Assembly: GCA_050187875.1 (NCBI GenBank)
Contig: JBFWXB010000009.1
Location: forward strand, 53,180 to 117,179
Source: JAFKKS01 sp050187875
Lineage (GTDB): Bacteria > Pseudomonadota > Alphaproteobacteria > Rhizobiales > Xanthobacteraceae
DNA length: 64,000 nt
Direction: 5' to 3'
Shown here: positions 7,576-19,529 of the stretch, one piece after another
Numbering within the stretch: the first letter of the stretch is position 1
Layout: every line of letters starts with the position of its first letter
Translations under genes and position numbers: made by a program
Notes under the pieces: model-generated
What the model was told of the DNA's origin: nothing
The model's database searches: none
The model's input: the letters and a program-made list of their open reading frames with translations, nothing else

Positions 7576-8937
7576 GTGAATCTCAGCAGGATGCTTGCGG
7601 AGCGGCAGGAGGCGGGCCGACCGGTGACAGTCGGGCTCGTCGGGGTCGGCAAATTCGGCACCATGTTCCTCGCCCAGGCGCGCACGACGCCAGGGCTGCA
7701 TGTCATCGCCGTCGCCGATCTCAACATCGCGCGAGCGCGCGCGCAGCTTGCGAGCGCCTGCTGGCCGGCGGCGCAATATGGCGCAGCCTCGCTCGACGAT
7801 GCCGCGAGATCCGGCAAGACCGTCATCACCGACGACGCGGAGGCGATGATCGCGCATCCGGCGATCGAGGTGATCGTCGAGGCGACGGGCGACCCGAAGA
7901 CCGGCATCCGCCTCTGCCTCGAGACGATCGAACACGGCAAACACATCGTGATGGTGAACGTCGAAGCGGACGCACTCGCCGGACCGCTGCTCACACGCAA
8001 AGCGAAGGCGGCCGGCGTCGTCTATTCGCTCGCCTGGGGCGATCAGCCCGCGCTCGTCTGCGAGCAAGTCGATTGGGCGCGTGCGGCCGGCTTCAAGGTC
8101 GTCGCCGCCGGCAAGGGCACGCGTTATCACCCGACCTACCACAAATCCACGCCGGAGACGGTGTGGACCATTCTCGACAGCTACATCAAGTTCGACGAGG
8201 CTGGCCGCAAGGCGATCAATCCGAAGATGTTCAACTCGTTCATCGACGGAACCAAGTCCGGCATCGAGATGACCGCGATCTGCAATGCGACCGGCTTGGA
8301 ATCACAGACGGACGGCCTGAGCTTCCCGCCTGCGTCGCGGTTCGAGCTCGCCGAAATCTGCAAGCCGAAAACCGATGGCGGCGTCCTGGAGAAGAAGGGC
8401 GTGACCGAGGTGACGTCCTCGATCTATCGCGACGAGACTGATGTCGCGCATCATCTTGCGATGGGCACCTATGTCGTCGTCGAAGCGGCGGACGACAATG
8501 ACTACACGCGCCGCTGCTTTTCCGAATATGCGATGCTGCCCGACAAGAGCGGCCGCTATGCGGCACTCTATCGTCCCATCCACATGATCGGTCTCGAGCT
8601 CGGCATCTCGGTCGCGTCCGTGGCGCTGCGCCGGGAGCCGACCGGCGCGCCGGTCTGCTTCAATTCGGACGTCGTTGCGACCGCGAAGCGCAATCTCAAA
8701 AAGGGCGACATTTTGGACGGCGAAGGCGGCGCTTGCGTCTGGGGCAAGCAGACACCCGCGAAAACATCGGTCGAGCAAGGCTATCTTCCGCTCGGCCTCG
8801 CTCAGAATGTGAAGCTCACGCGCGACATCGCCGAGGGCGAGCGCTTGAAATGGAGCGATGTCGACATCGATTTGACGGATTCTGCCGTGAAGACGCGCCG
8901 CGAAATGGAAGCCGCCTTCCATCGTCCCAACGCTTAA
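7576..8937 (+). CDS. Homoserine dehydrogenase-like oxidoreductase with C-terminal SAF domain
   Basis: A 453-residue protein resembling the COG4091 group of predicted homoserine dehydrogenases with a SAF domain. The N-terminus has an NAD(P)-binding Rossmann motif (LVGVGKFGTMF, residues about 18-28). The middle is an oxidoreductase domain (IVEATGDPKTG, GDQPALVCEQ), and the last 90 or so residues (LKKGDILDGEGG onward) look like a SAF domain. The true reaction is not established for this group. It precedes ppa by 11 bp and may be cotranscribed with it. The enolase-superfamily gene is divergent upstream, which hints at a shared acid-sugar pathway. Confidence 0.72.
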   Translation: MNLSRMLAERQEAGRPVTVGLVGVGKFGTMFLAQARTTPGLHVIAVADLNIARARAQLASACWPAAQYGAASLDDAARSGKTVITDDAEAMIAHPAIEVIVEATGDPKTGIRLCLETIEHGKHIVMVNVEADALAGPLLTRKAKAAGVVYSLAWGDQPALVCEQVDWARAAGFKVVAAGKGTRYHPTYHKSTPETVWTILDSYIKFDEAGRKAINPKMFNSFIDGTKSGIEMTAICNATGLESQTDGLSFPPASRFELAEICKPKTDGGVLEKKGVTEVTSSIYRDETDVAHHLAMGTYVVVEAADDNDYTRRCFSEYAMLPDKSGRYAALYRPIHMIGLELGISVASVALRREPTGAPVCFNSDVVATAKRNLKKGDILDGEGGACVWGKQTPAKTSVEQGYLPLGLAQNVKLTRDIAEGERLKWSDVDIDLTDSAVKTRREMEAAFHRPNA

Positions 8938-8948
8938 GGACACGCCGC

Positions 8949-9479
8949 ATGCGCCTCGATGCCATCCCCATCGGCAAGGACCCGCCGAATGACGTGAACG
9001 TCGTGGTCGAAGTGCCGATCGGCGGCGAGCCGATCAAATACGAGATGGATAAAGAGGCCGGCACGCTCTTCGTCGATCGTTTCCTGCATACGCCGATGCG
9101 CTATCCAGGCAATTATGGCTTCGTGCCGCATACCTTGTCGGACGATGGCGACCCGATCGACGTCCTCGTCGCCAATACACGGCCGATCGTCCCCGGCGCC
9201 TATCTCAACGTGCGGCCGATCGGCGTCCTCAAGATGGAGGATGACGCCGGCAAGGACGAGAAGATCATCGCCGTGCCGTCGACGCCGCTCACCAAACGTT
9301 ACGCCCATGTCCGGACTTATCGCGATCTGCCGGAGATCACCTGGCGGCAGATCGAGCATTTCTTCCTGCACTACAAGGATCTCGAAGCCGGGAAGTGGGT
9401 GAAGCTCATCGGCTGGGGCGAGGCCGACGATGCGCGCCGACTGATCATGGAGGCGATCGCGCGGGCAAAGAAGGCCTGA
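8949..9479 (+). CDS. ppa: Inorganic pyrophosphatase
   Basis: A 176-residue family I soluble inorganic pyrophosphatase, which hydrolyses pyrophosphate to two phosphates in the cytosol and pulls biosynthetic reactions forward. The family signature DDGDPIDVLV carries the metal-binding aspartates. KYEMDKEAG, DRFLHTPMRYPGNYGF and the late HYKDLEAGKWVK provide the substrate-binding Lys, Arg and Tyr residues. The length is normal for the bacterial enzyme. The start at 8949 follows the stop of the upstream gene by 11 bp. Upstream in-frame starts would overlap that gene and are not used. Confidence 0.95.
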   Translation: MRLDAIPIGKDPPNDVNVVVEVPIGGEPIKYEMDKEAGTLFVDRFLHTPMRYPGNYGFVPHTLSDDGDPIDVLVANTRPIVPGAYLNVRPIGVLKMEDDAGKDEKIIAVPSTPLTKRYAHVRTYRDLPEITWRQIEHFFLHYKDLEAGKWVKLIGWGEADDARRLIMEAIARAKKA

Positions 9480-9503
9480 CATTCGCAGCTGATGGCGCTT
9501 CAT

Positions 9504-9628
9504 CCCTCCCCGGAGGGGAGGGTGGCTCCGAGCAAGCGAAGCGAGCGAGGAGATGGTGGGGGCATCTTTATGGCCTGTCCCCACCCGGCCAGTGCTTCGC
9601 ACTGTCCACCCTCCCCTCCGGGGAGGGA
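9504..9628. repeat. Intergenic palindromic repeat, GGGGAGG class
   Basis: CCCTCCCCGGAGGGGAGGGTGG at the left and its inverted counterpart at the right enclose AGCGAAGCGAGCGAGGAG and TGTCCCCACCCGG blocks. Nearly the same sequence occurs at 29520 and, inverted, at 43788. It sits between ppa and pepN. Confidence 0.75.
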
Positions 9629-9694
9629 CAAGCGCTTTCCAAGCGCGGTCCGCACGTCTACACCGGACGCCTCAATTTCAAGGAAGGCCAGCCG

Positions 9695-12346
9695 ATGCGC
9701 ACCGAAGACCCCCACGTCGTCCGTCTTGAAGATTATCGGGCGCCGGACTGGCTGGTCGAAACCGTCGACCTCGACATCAACCTGCACCGCACGGCGACGC
9801 GCGTGCGCGCGACGCTCGCGCTTAAGCCGAACACCGAGCGCGGCACGCCAGCGCCCCTGGTGCTCGACGGCGACAGCCTCAAGCTCATCTCGCTGACGCT
9901 CGACGGCGTTGCGCTTTCCGCCGAGGCCTTCACCGCGACGCCGGACGGCCTCACCATCGCGCAGCCGCCGGCGGGGCCCTTTCGCCTCGAGATCGAGACC
10001 GAGATCGACCCGACGGCCAATACGCAGCTGATGGGGCTTTACCGCTCCGGCGCCGCCTACTGCACGCAATGCGAGGCGCAAGGCTTCCGCCGCATCACTT
10101 ACTTTCCCGATCGGCCGGACGTGATGGCCGTCTACACGACGCGCATCGAGGCAGAGAAGAACGACGCGCCGGTGCTCCTCGCCAACGGCAACCGCATCGC
10201 CTCGGGAGAGATCGGGGGCAGCGATCGCCATTTCGCGGTGTGGCACGACCCCTACCCGAAGCCGTCCTATCTCTTCGCGCTCGTCGCCGGCCAGCTCGAT
10301 CACGTCGAGGACACGTTCACGACGATGTCGGGGCGCGACGTCGTGCTGCGCGTCTATGTCGAGCCGGGCAAGACCGATCGTTGCGCCTATGCGATGGACG
10401 CGCTCAAGCGCTCGATGCGCTGGGACGAAGAGGCGTTCGGCCGCGAATACGACCTCGACATCTTCATGATCGTCGCCGTGTCCGACTTCAACATGGGCGC
10501 GATGGAGAACAAGGGGCTCAATGTCTTCAACGACAAATACGTCCTGGCGTCTCCCGAGATCGCGACCGACAGCGATTACGCCAGCATCGAAGCGATCATC
10601 GCGCATGAATATTTCCACAACTGGACCGGCAATCGCATTACCTGCCGCGACTGGTTCCAGCTCTGCCTGAAGGAAGGTCTCACGGTCTTCCGCGATCAGG
10701 AGTTCACCTCCGATCAGCGCTCGCGGCCGGTGAAGCGCATCGCCGATGTGCGGGCGTTGCGGGCGCAGCAATTCGCGGAGGATGCCGGCCCCCTCGCCCA
10801 TCCGGTGCGGCCCTCGACCTATCGCGAGATCAACAACTTCTACACGGCAACTGTCTACGAGAAGGGCGCCGAGATCGTCCGAATGCTCAAGACGCTGCTT
10901 GGCGCCGACGGCTTCAAAGCCGGCATGGACCTCTATTTCGAGCGTCACGACGGTGAGGCGGCGACTGTCGAGGAATTTGTCCAGTGCTTCGCCGACGCCA
11001 ACAAGCGCGACCTCTCGCAATTCATGCTCTGGTACGCGCAGGCCGGCACGCCGCAGATTGCGGCGACCGGACACTACGACGCCGCCACGCGCCGCTATCG
11101 CCTCGATCTGGCGCAGGCGCTGCCGCCGACGCCCGGCCAGACGCAGAAGAAGCCGATGGTCGTTCCGCTGGCGATGGGCCTGCTCGGAGGCGACGGTCGC
11201 GATATCGCGCTGTCTCCCCAGAGCGGCGTGGCGAACGGCGTGCTGCTGCTCACGCAGCCTGCCGAGAGCTTCACATTCGAGAACGTGCCGTCTCGGCCGG
11301 TTCTGTCGCTCAATCGCGACTTTTCGGCGCCGATCAAGCTCACCACGGATATGAGCGCGGCGGATCTGCGCTTCCTCGCCGCGCATGACAGCGACCCGTT
11401 CAATCGCTGGCAGGCGGTGCAGACGCTTGCGACCTCGCTCCTCATCGACAATGTCGCGGCGCTGCGCGCATCACGCGAGGCGCGCCGCGACGACGGCCTT
11501 GTCGAGGCTTTGGGGAATGTGCTGGCGGACGAAACGCTCGAACCGGCCTTTGTCGCACAGATGCTGGCGCTTCCCTCGGAGGCGGACATCGCGCGCGAGA
11601 TCGGCAAGGATGTCGATCCCGACGCCATCCATACGGCGCGGCAGAAGCTGCGGGCTCACCTCGGAACGGCCTTGGCGAAGCCGCTGACGGCTGCCTATGA
11701 CCGCCACAAGCAGAGCGGCCCCTACAGCCCCGATTCTGCAAGCGCAGGACGGCGGACTTTGCGCAGCGCCTGCCTCGACCTTCTCGCGGCAAGCGAGCGA
11801 AGCGAAGACCTCGCCCGCGCAATGGACCAGTATCGCGGCGCCGATAACATGACCGATCGGCTGGCTGCTCTTGCGACACTGGCGCAACGCGACACGCCGC
11901 AGCGTAAGGAGGCGATGGACGACTTCTACCGGCGCTTCGAGAACGAACCGCTCGTGATCGACAAGTGGCTTTCGCTGCAGGCGACGATCGCCGAGCCGGG
12001 GACGCTCAATCACGTCCGCGAACTGACGCGCCACCCCGCGTTCTCCTTCGCCAATCCGAACCGCGTGCGTGCATTGATCGGCGCCTTCGCGATGAACCCG
12101 ACGCAATTCAACCGCGCTGACGGCGAAGGTTATGCTTTCGTCATGGATACGGCGCTGATGCTGGACGAGCGCAACCCGCAGGTCGCGGCACGCTTGATGG
12201 GCGCGTTCAAGAGCTGGCGCGTCATGGAAGCGGGCCGGCGACGCCTTGCCGAAGCAGCCCTTCGCCGTGGCGCGCAGACCAAGGAGCTCTCTCGCGACGT
12301 CGCCGACATCATCGGCCGCGCCTTGGCCGACCAGCCCGGCGACTGA
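9695..12346 (+). CDS. pepN: Aminopeptidase N (M1 family)
   Basis: An 883-residue M1 metallopeptidase of the bacterial PepN type, which removes N-terminal residues from peptides in the cytosol. The exopeptidase motif GAMEN and the zinc motif HEYFHNWTGNR (HExxH, with the third ligand Glu in LKEGLTVFRDQEF) are intact. The downstream Tyr region (YTATVYEKGAEI) and the long helical C-terminal domain are present. The start at 9695 is chosen because sequence upstream lies in an intergenic repeat. Length matches E. coli PepN closely. Confidence 0.95.
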   Translation: MRTEDPHVVRLEDYRAPDWLVETVDLDINLHRTATRVRATLALKPNTERGTPAPLVLDGDSLKLISLTLDGVALSAEAFTATPDGLTIAQPPAGPFRLEIETEIDPTANTQLMGLYRSGAAYCTQCEAQGFRRITYFPDRPDVMAVYTTRIEAEKNDAPVLLANGNRIASGEIGGSDRHFAVWHDPYPKPSYLFALVAGQLDHVEDTFTTMSGRDVVLRVYVEPGKTDRCAYAMDALKRSMRWDEEAFGREYDLDIFMIVAVSDFNMGAMENKGLNVFNDKYVLASPEIATDSDYASIEAIIAHEYFHNWTGNRITCRDWFQLCLKEGLTVFRDQEFTSDQRSRPVKRIADVRALRAQQFAEDAGPLAHPVRPSTYREINNFYTATVYEKGAEIVRMLKTLLGADGFKAGMDLYFERHDGEAATVEEFVQCFADANKRDLSQFMLWYAQAGTPQIAATGHYDAATRRYRLDLAQALPPTPGQTQKKPMVVPLAMGLLGGDGRDIALSPQSGVANGVLLLTQPAESFTFENVPSRPVLSLNRDFSAPIKLTTDMSAADLRFLAAHDSDPFNRWQAVQTLATSLLIDNVAALRASREARRDDGLVEALGNVLADETLEPAFVAQMLALPSEADIAREIGKDVDPDAIHTARQKLRAHLGTALAKPLTAAYDRHKQSGPYSPDSASAGRRTLRSACLDLLAASERSEDLARAMDQYRGADNMTDRLAALATLAQRDTPQRKEAMDDFYRRFENEPLVIDKWLSLQATIAEPGTLNHVRELTRHPAFSFANPNRVRALIGAFAMNPTQFNRADGEGYAFVMDTALMLDERNPQVAARLMGAFKSWRVMEAGRRRLAEAALRRGAQTKELSRDVADIIGRALADQPGD

Positions 12347-12553
12347 AGAGCAAAAATCATCGCGTCGGCACCGCGTTTTCGGCGATCGTTCCGGGCGCGG
12401 AATCATTTGCCGCGCGCGGCGTCGAAAAAATCCTGATCAAACCGTTAAGGTCTCTCGACAACGAGTCCCCTTTCGATTCCAATGAAAGTGATTCGGAGAG
12501 ATGCGGCACATCCTTCCGATCACGGGCAAGGGGACTTCCGAGGGAGGCTGAGG

Positions 12554-14863
<2,310 letters not shown>

Positions 14864-14888
14864 CTTCGCTTATTCAACGCATTCGGCT

Positions 14889-15014
14889 GTCATGCCCGCC
14901 AACGGGTCCGGCTTCGCCGGCCCGACGACAGGCTCCGGCGGGCATCCAGTACTCACCGTCAAAGTAATTTTGCGAGACCGGGGTTACAGGGTCCCCGCCT
15001 TCGCGGGGACGACA
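14889..15014. repeat. Intergenic palindromic repeat, GTCATGCCCGC / CGGGGACGAC class
   Basis: It starts with GTCATGCCCGCCAACGGG and ends with TCCCCGCCTTCGCGGGGACG. Inverted pairs inside include CCGGCTTCGCCGG and CCCCGCCTTCGCGGGG. Related copies are at 50750, 52091 and (shorter) 57309. It fills the gap between the kinase and glnE, which converge, so it may terminate both. Confidence 0.7.
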
Positions 15015-15041
15015 CTTCAAAGAAAACCGCACCGCCGATGC

Positions 15042-18038
15042 TCACCCTTCCGGGGACGCGGCGAGAACCTCCACGAAGCATTCCCGCACGCGCGCCTGCG
15101 TCTCGACGAGCGAGGCCTCGAGCGTCGTGAAATCGGGAACGTCCGCCGCACGCGCGAGCAGACTGCGCAGCTCGCGCCCCGCGCCTTTCGGTTCGAAAGG
15201 CCCCGACAAGCACAGCCGCAGCACCTGCGTGAGGTTGTTAAAGAGCCGCACCGCCGGACGGAGCACGTCCGCCTGGTGCGCGGTCAGGAGATCGAGCCGC
15301 GCTGCCTTCTCAAGCACCGCCGCCGTGTTCTGATCGAGAATCTCCGGATGCGCCGCCGCATGGACCAGCTGCAGATACTGCGCGATGAACTCGATGTCGA
15401 CGAGGCCGCCGCGCACATATTTGAGGTCCCATGGGTTGCCGTCGTCCTTTTCCTGCGCAATCGCGCGCCGCATCTCGACCACGTCGCCGACAATGATGAT
15501 GGCGTCGCGCGGCGCGGTGAGCACGTCGCGGATGACCGTCTCGACCCGGCGCGCGAAGGCCGCAGGCGCGGAGATGACGCGGGCGCGCGTAAGCGCCATG
15601 TGCTCCCAGGTCCACGCTTCATTCGCTTGGTAGCTCGCGAAGCCATCGATCTGCGTCGCCACCGGCCCCGAGCGGCCTGAGGGACGCAACCGCATATCGA
15701 CGGCGTAAAGCACGCCGTAATTCGTCTGCACCGTCAGGCTCGCGATCAAGCGCTGCGTGAAGCGGGCAAAATATTGTCCGCCATAGAGAGCGCGCGGCCC
15801 GTTCGAGTCGGGGTGCTCCTGATCGAAATCGTAGATCAAGATCAGATCGAGGTCTGACCCGGCCGTCATCTCATGGCCACCGAGCTTGCCCATCGCGACG
15901 ATCGCCACCAGCTGATCCTTCAGGCGGCCATGCGTCTCGGCAAAACGCTTTTCCACCTCGCCATGCAGGGCGCGGATCGTCACTTCCGCGAGCCGCGCCA
16001 GCGTTTCTCCGGCCTGGCGCGCCGACAACGAACCCGCGAGGATGCGCGTGCCGACAAGAAACATCTGCTCTTGGCGAAATAGGCGCACGCGATCGAGCAT
16101 ATCCTCGTACGAGCTTGCTTCGCGCAGCGCTCCCGCAAGATCGGCGTCGAGCTTCGCGGCATCGGGCAACGCGCCGAAGAACGAGGGGTCGATCAACGAA
16201 TCCATCACCTGCGGATGCTGCGCAAGAATGTCCGCAAGGCGCGGCGCTGTGCCGAGCACCCGCGCGATCAGCGCAATCAAGTCCGTGTTCTGGCGCAGCA
16301 GGGAGAGAAGGCGCGCGCCCCCATGCAATCCAGCGAGGAACCGGTCGAAACGCAGCAACGCCGCATCTGGGTCTTCGCCGCGCGCGAGATGCTCGACCAG
16401 CAGCGGCACGAGGTCCTGCAGATGCCCCCGCGCCATCTCGCTCTTGAGCGCGCGATAGCCGGCCTCCGGCCAATGCCGGATGAGGCTCGACGCTTCGAGC
16501 GGCTTCTTGAAGCCCATCGCCAGGAGCCGATCGAGCGTCTCGCGATCGTCCTTGTCCGGGGGGAAGCGCAGCGTCGCGTCGGCCGATTGACGCGGCGCGT
16601 CTTCGAAGAGTGCGCCGTAATGCTTCTGGACCGTGCGCAGATGCGTGAGCAGGACGGCCGCGAACGCCTCGCGGTTTTTGAAGCCGGCGAAGCGCGCAAA
16701 GCGCTCCATCGCTTCCCTGTCGACGGGCAGCGTATGCGTCTGCTCGTCCGCGATCATCTGCAGACGATGTTCGATCGTTCGCAGGAATGTGTAGGCGGCG
16801 CCAAGCTCATCCTGCGCCTGGGTGCTGATCCAGCCCCCCTCGGCCAGCGCAGCCAGCATCGCCAAGGTCTCGCGCCCGCGCAATTGCGGATGCCGCCCGC
16901 CGGCGATCAGCTGCTGCGTCTGGACGAAGAACTCGATCTCGCGGATGCCGCCACGGCCGAGCTTGATGTTATGCCCCTCGACGGCGAGGTCGTCATGCCC
17001 GCGATAGCTGTGGATCTGCCGCTTCATCGCGTGCACGTCGGCGACCGCGACGTAGTCGAGATATTTTCTCCAGACGAAGGGCGCGACGCCGCACAGAAAC
17101 TCCTCGCCCACCCCAGCGTCGCCGGCGCAGGGGCGCGCCTTGATCATCGCCGCGCGCTCCCAGTTCTGCCCGACGCTCTCGTAGTAATCGAGCGCGGCCG
17201 GCAAAGAGAGCGCGATCTGCGTCAGTCCGGGGTCCGGACGCAATCGCAAATCGACGCGGAAGACATATCCCTCGACGGTGCGCTCCTGCAGCATGCGCGC
17301 GAGGCTGCGCGTCAACCGGATATAGAATGGAGCCGCCTCGACGCCCTCCGCGAGGCGCGGCATCTCGGGGTCGTAAACGCAGATCAGGTCGATATCGCTC
17401 GAATAGTTGAGCTCGAACGCGCCCATCTTGCCCATGGCAAGCACGACATAGCCGCAGCCGACGACAGGGTCGGATGCCTCTAGCGGACGGAACTTGCCAT
17501 CCTCGATGGCGCGCGTGAGGAGAAAGCGGAGCGCGAGCGCAATCGCGGTATCGGCGAGTTGCGTCAAGGCCTGCGTCACCCGTTGCAGTGGCCAGACGCC
17601 GCCGATATCGGCAAGCGCGATGAGGAGGGCCGCGCCCCCTTTCAGCCGCCGCAGATATTGCATCGCCTCGGCTTCCGATGACGCCGTGCGCATCGCCGCC
17701 GCGGCATCCACAAGCAGCGCCGCGAATCCCGCATCGGGATCGCTGTCGAGGATCGCGACAAGGCGCGTCGCGTCGCGGCTCGCGAGGTCCCAGAGGAAGG
17801 GCGCACTTTCTGAGAGCGCTTCGAGCAGGGTGCGGAGCTTTGTATTGGCCGCAAGCAGCGCTGCCAGCCGCCCATGCAGGGCGACATCGGCGTCCTGCAG
17901 GGATGCAAGCCATTCGGCGACGGTCTCGCGCGCGCGTGCAGCCGATGACAATTGCGGTGCAGCGACGACATGCGACGCAAGCGATGCGCCGCTTCCCTCA
18001 ACCGACCGGGCCCGGCGTTTCGCGCGCGGCTGCGTCAT
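15042..18038 (-). CDS. glnE: Bifunctional glutamine synthetase adenylyltransferase/deadenylase
   Basis: A 998-residue GlnE. It adenylylates glutamine synthetase when nitrogen is plentiful and removes the AMP when nitrogen is scarce, under PII control. Both nucleotidyltransferase domains keep their acidic motif: SSDIDLICVYD near residue 213 (deadenylase half) and GSDLDLILIYDFD near 724 (adenylylase half). The GlnD/PII-type helical regions lie between them. Length is normal. The start codon overlaps the stop of the upstream kinase gene by 4 bp, so glnE is translationally coupled to a degP-linked two-component system. Confidence 0.95.
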   Translation of the reverse strand: MTQPRAKRRARSVEGSGASLASHVVAAPQLSSAARARETVAEWLASLQDADVALHGRLAALLAANTKLRTLLEALSESAPFLWDLASRDATRLVAILDSDPDAGFAALLVDAAAAMRTASSEAEAMQYLRRLKGGAALLIALADIGGVWPLQRVTQALTQLADTAIALALRFLLTRAIEDGKFRPLEASDPVVGCGYVVLAMGKMGAFELNYSSDIDLICVYDPEMPRLAEGVEAAPFYIRLTRSLARMLQERTVEGYVFRVDLRLRPDPGLTQIALSLPAALDYYESVGQNWERAAMIKARPCAGDAGVGEEFLCGVAPFVWRKYLDYVAVADVHAMKRQIHSYRGHDDLAVEGHNIKLGRGGIREIEFFVQTQQLIAGGRHPQLRGRETLAMLAALAEGGWISTQAQDELGAAYTFLRTIEHRLQMIADEQTHTLPVDREAMERFARFAGFKNREAFAAVLLTHLRTVQKHYGALFEDAPRQSADATLRFPPDKDDRETLDRLLAMGFKKPLEASSLIRHWPEAGYRALKSEMARGHLQDLVPLLVEHLARGEDPDAALLRFDRFLAGLHGGARLLSLLRQNTDLIALIARVLGTAPRLADILAQHPQVMDSLIDPSFFGALPDAAKLDADLAGALREASSYEDMLDRVRLFRQEQMFLVGTRILAGSLSARQAGETLARLAEVTIRALHGEVEKRFAETHGRLKDQLVAIVAMGKLGGHEMTAGSDLDLILIYDFDQEHPDSNGPRALYGGQYFARFTQRLIASLTVQTNYGVLYAVDMRLRPSGRSGPVATQIDGFASYQANEAWTWEHMALTRARVISAPAAFARRVETVIRDVLTAPRDAIIIVGDVVEMRRAIAQEKDDGNPWDLKYVRGGLVDIEFIAQYLQLVHAAAHPEILDQNTAAVLEKAARLDLLTAHQADVLRPAVRLFNNLTQVLRLCLSGPFEPKGAGRELRSLLARAADVPDFTTLEASLVETQARVRECFVEVLAASPEG

Positions 18039-19510
18039 TCTGTCCCCGGCGCGGCCGATGGGCGCGGCAGCACGATGGTGGCGGAAAGGCCGGGCCCATT
18101 GTCAGTGAGCCGCAACTCGCCGCCATGCAGGCGGGCAACAGCCGCAACGAGACTCAATCCGAGCCCCGATCCGGGCTTGGTCCGGCTTGTTTCCAGCCGC
18201 ACGAAACGCTCGACCGCGCGGGAGCGGTCGGAGGCAGGGATGCCGGGACCCGTATCAGCGACCGAGAGCAGCGCCTTGTCGCCGTCATCCTTGACCGACA
18301 TGGTGATCCCGCATTCGCCGGCGGGTCCGCCTTCGGCCGCTGTCGCATATTTGATGGCGTTGTCCATGAGGTTGGAAAGCGCTTGGCTGATGAGCTCGCG
18401 ATTGCCGCGGACCGGCAAGGCCGTATCGGCACTCACCTTGAGATGCAAGCCGTTTTCTTCCGCCAGCGGCTCGTAAAGCTCGCAGATGTCGCGCGCGATC
18501 TCGGCAGCATCGAAGGTCTCAAAGGCCTCGCGCGCATGGCCGGATTCCGCCCGGGCGATCATCAGAAGCGCATTGAAGGTGCGGATCAGCGCGTCCGATT
18601 CTTCGATCGTCGCTTCGAGCGCGTCGCGATATGCACCGTCATCGGAGGCCGTTCGCAGCGCCTCCTCGGCATGGTTGCGCAGCCGCGTCAGCGGCGTCTT
18701 GAGGTCGTGCGCGATATTGTCCGAGACCTCCTTGAGGCCGCGCATCAAGGCCTCGATGCGCTCCAGCATCTCGTTGAGGTTATCCGCCAGGCGATCGAAC
18801 TCATCCCCCGTTCCCGCGACCGGCAGACGTCCGCCGAAGTCACCCGCCATGATGGATTGGGTCGTCTCCGTCATCGCGTCGACGCGCTTGAGAACGCGAC
18901 GCGTGATGAAGAAGCCGCCGAGAAGCCCGAGCACAACGACGAGCGCAATCGACCAGTGCCCGGCCGTGGCGATGATGTTGTGCAGCCGTTCCCGCTCCTC
19001 AAGGTCGCGGCCGACGAGCAGCCGGAATCCGTTCTCGAGCCGGAAAACGCGAACAAGCGCTTCACGCTCGTCGTCCGCTTCGTCGGGACGATGGTAGGTC
19101 GTCTCGATGAGCCCGATGCGATCGAGCGTGCCCGGCGGAAGCGAACCGACATTGCCGGCGAGCGCCTCGCCGGTCGCCGTTGTCACGAGATAGAGGCTCG
19201 ATCCAGGGCGGCGCGAGCGTGCGTCGACGACGAGCACCAGGCGGCGAATGCCGGCTTGCCGGTATTGCTCGGCAAGGCCGGTGATCTCCGCGTCAACGGT
19301 CTGCGCGATCTGCGAGGTCACGAGCGCACGCGTCGTCCATGCGAAATAGACGAGCAGCGCGGCGGCAAAAAGCGCGAACACCGAAAGGTAGACGAACGAC
19401 AGCTTGAAGGCCGTCGTGCGGACGAACTTTCCGAGCGCTGTCATGCTGGGCAAGAGGACCGTCCGCGGCGTGGCGCGCAGATGCTGTATCGTCCGGATCG
19501 GGGGACGCAT
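18035..19510 (-). CDS. Two-component sensor histidine kinase
   Basis: A 491-residue HAMP-type sensor kinase. Transmembrane helices lie at about 35-58 and 170-192, with a periplasmic domain between them and a HAMP linker after. The phosphoacceptor is in NIAHDLKTPLTRLRNHAEEA. The N box is NLMDNAIKYA and the G boxes are DTGPGIP and GSGLGLSLVAAV. It follows its response regulator by 19 bp and overlaps glnE by 4 bp. The start at 19510 is not certain, and an internal ATG at 19444 (MTALGKF) would remove 22 residues without touching the first membrane helix. The location beside degP suggests envelope sensing, which is inference. Confidence 0.9.
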   Translation of the reverse strand: MRPPIRTIQHLRATPRTVLLPSMTALGKFVRTTAFKLSFVYLSVFALFAAALLVYFAWTTRALVTSQIAQTVDAEITGLAEQYRQAGIRRLVLVVDARSRRPGSSLYLVTTATGEALAGNVGSLPPGTLDRIGLIETTYHRPDEADDEREALVRVFRLENGFRLLVGRDLEERERLHNIIATAGHWSIALVVVLGLLGGFFITRRVLKRVDAMTETTQSIMAGDFGGRLPVAGTGDEFDRLADNLNEMLERIEALMRGLKEVSDNIAHDLKTPLTRLRNHAEEALRTASDDGAYRDALEATIEESDALIRTFNALLMIARAESGHAREAFETFDAAEIARDICELYEPLAEENGLHLKVSADTALPVRGNRELISQALSNLMDNAIKYATAAEGGPAGECGITMSVKDDGDKALLSVADTGPGIPASDRSRAVERFVRLETSRTKPGSGLGLSLVAAVARLHGGELRLTDNGPGLSATIVLPRPSAAPGTE

Positions 19511-19529
19511 CCGCTGTCAACGCTCGATG

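Noticed and set aside
9500..11386. Long open frame antisense to pepN
   Set aside because: It is a shadow of a GC-rich gene. The M1 motifs are on the plus strand.
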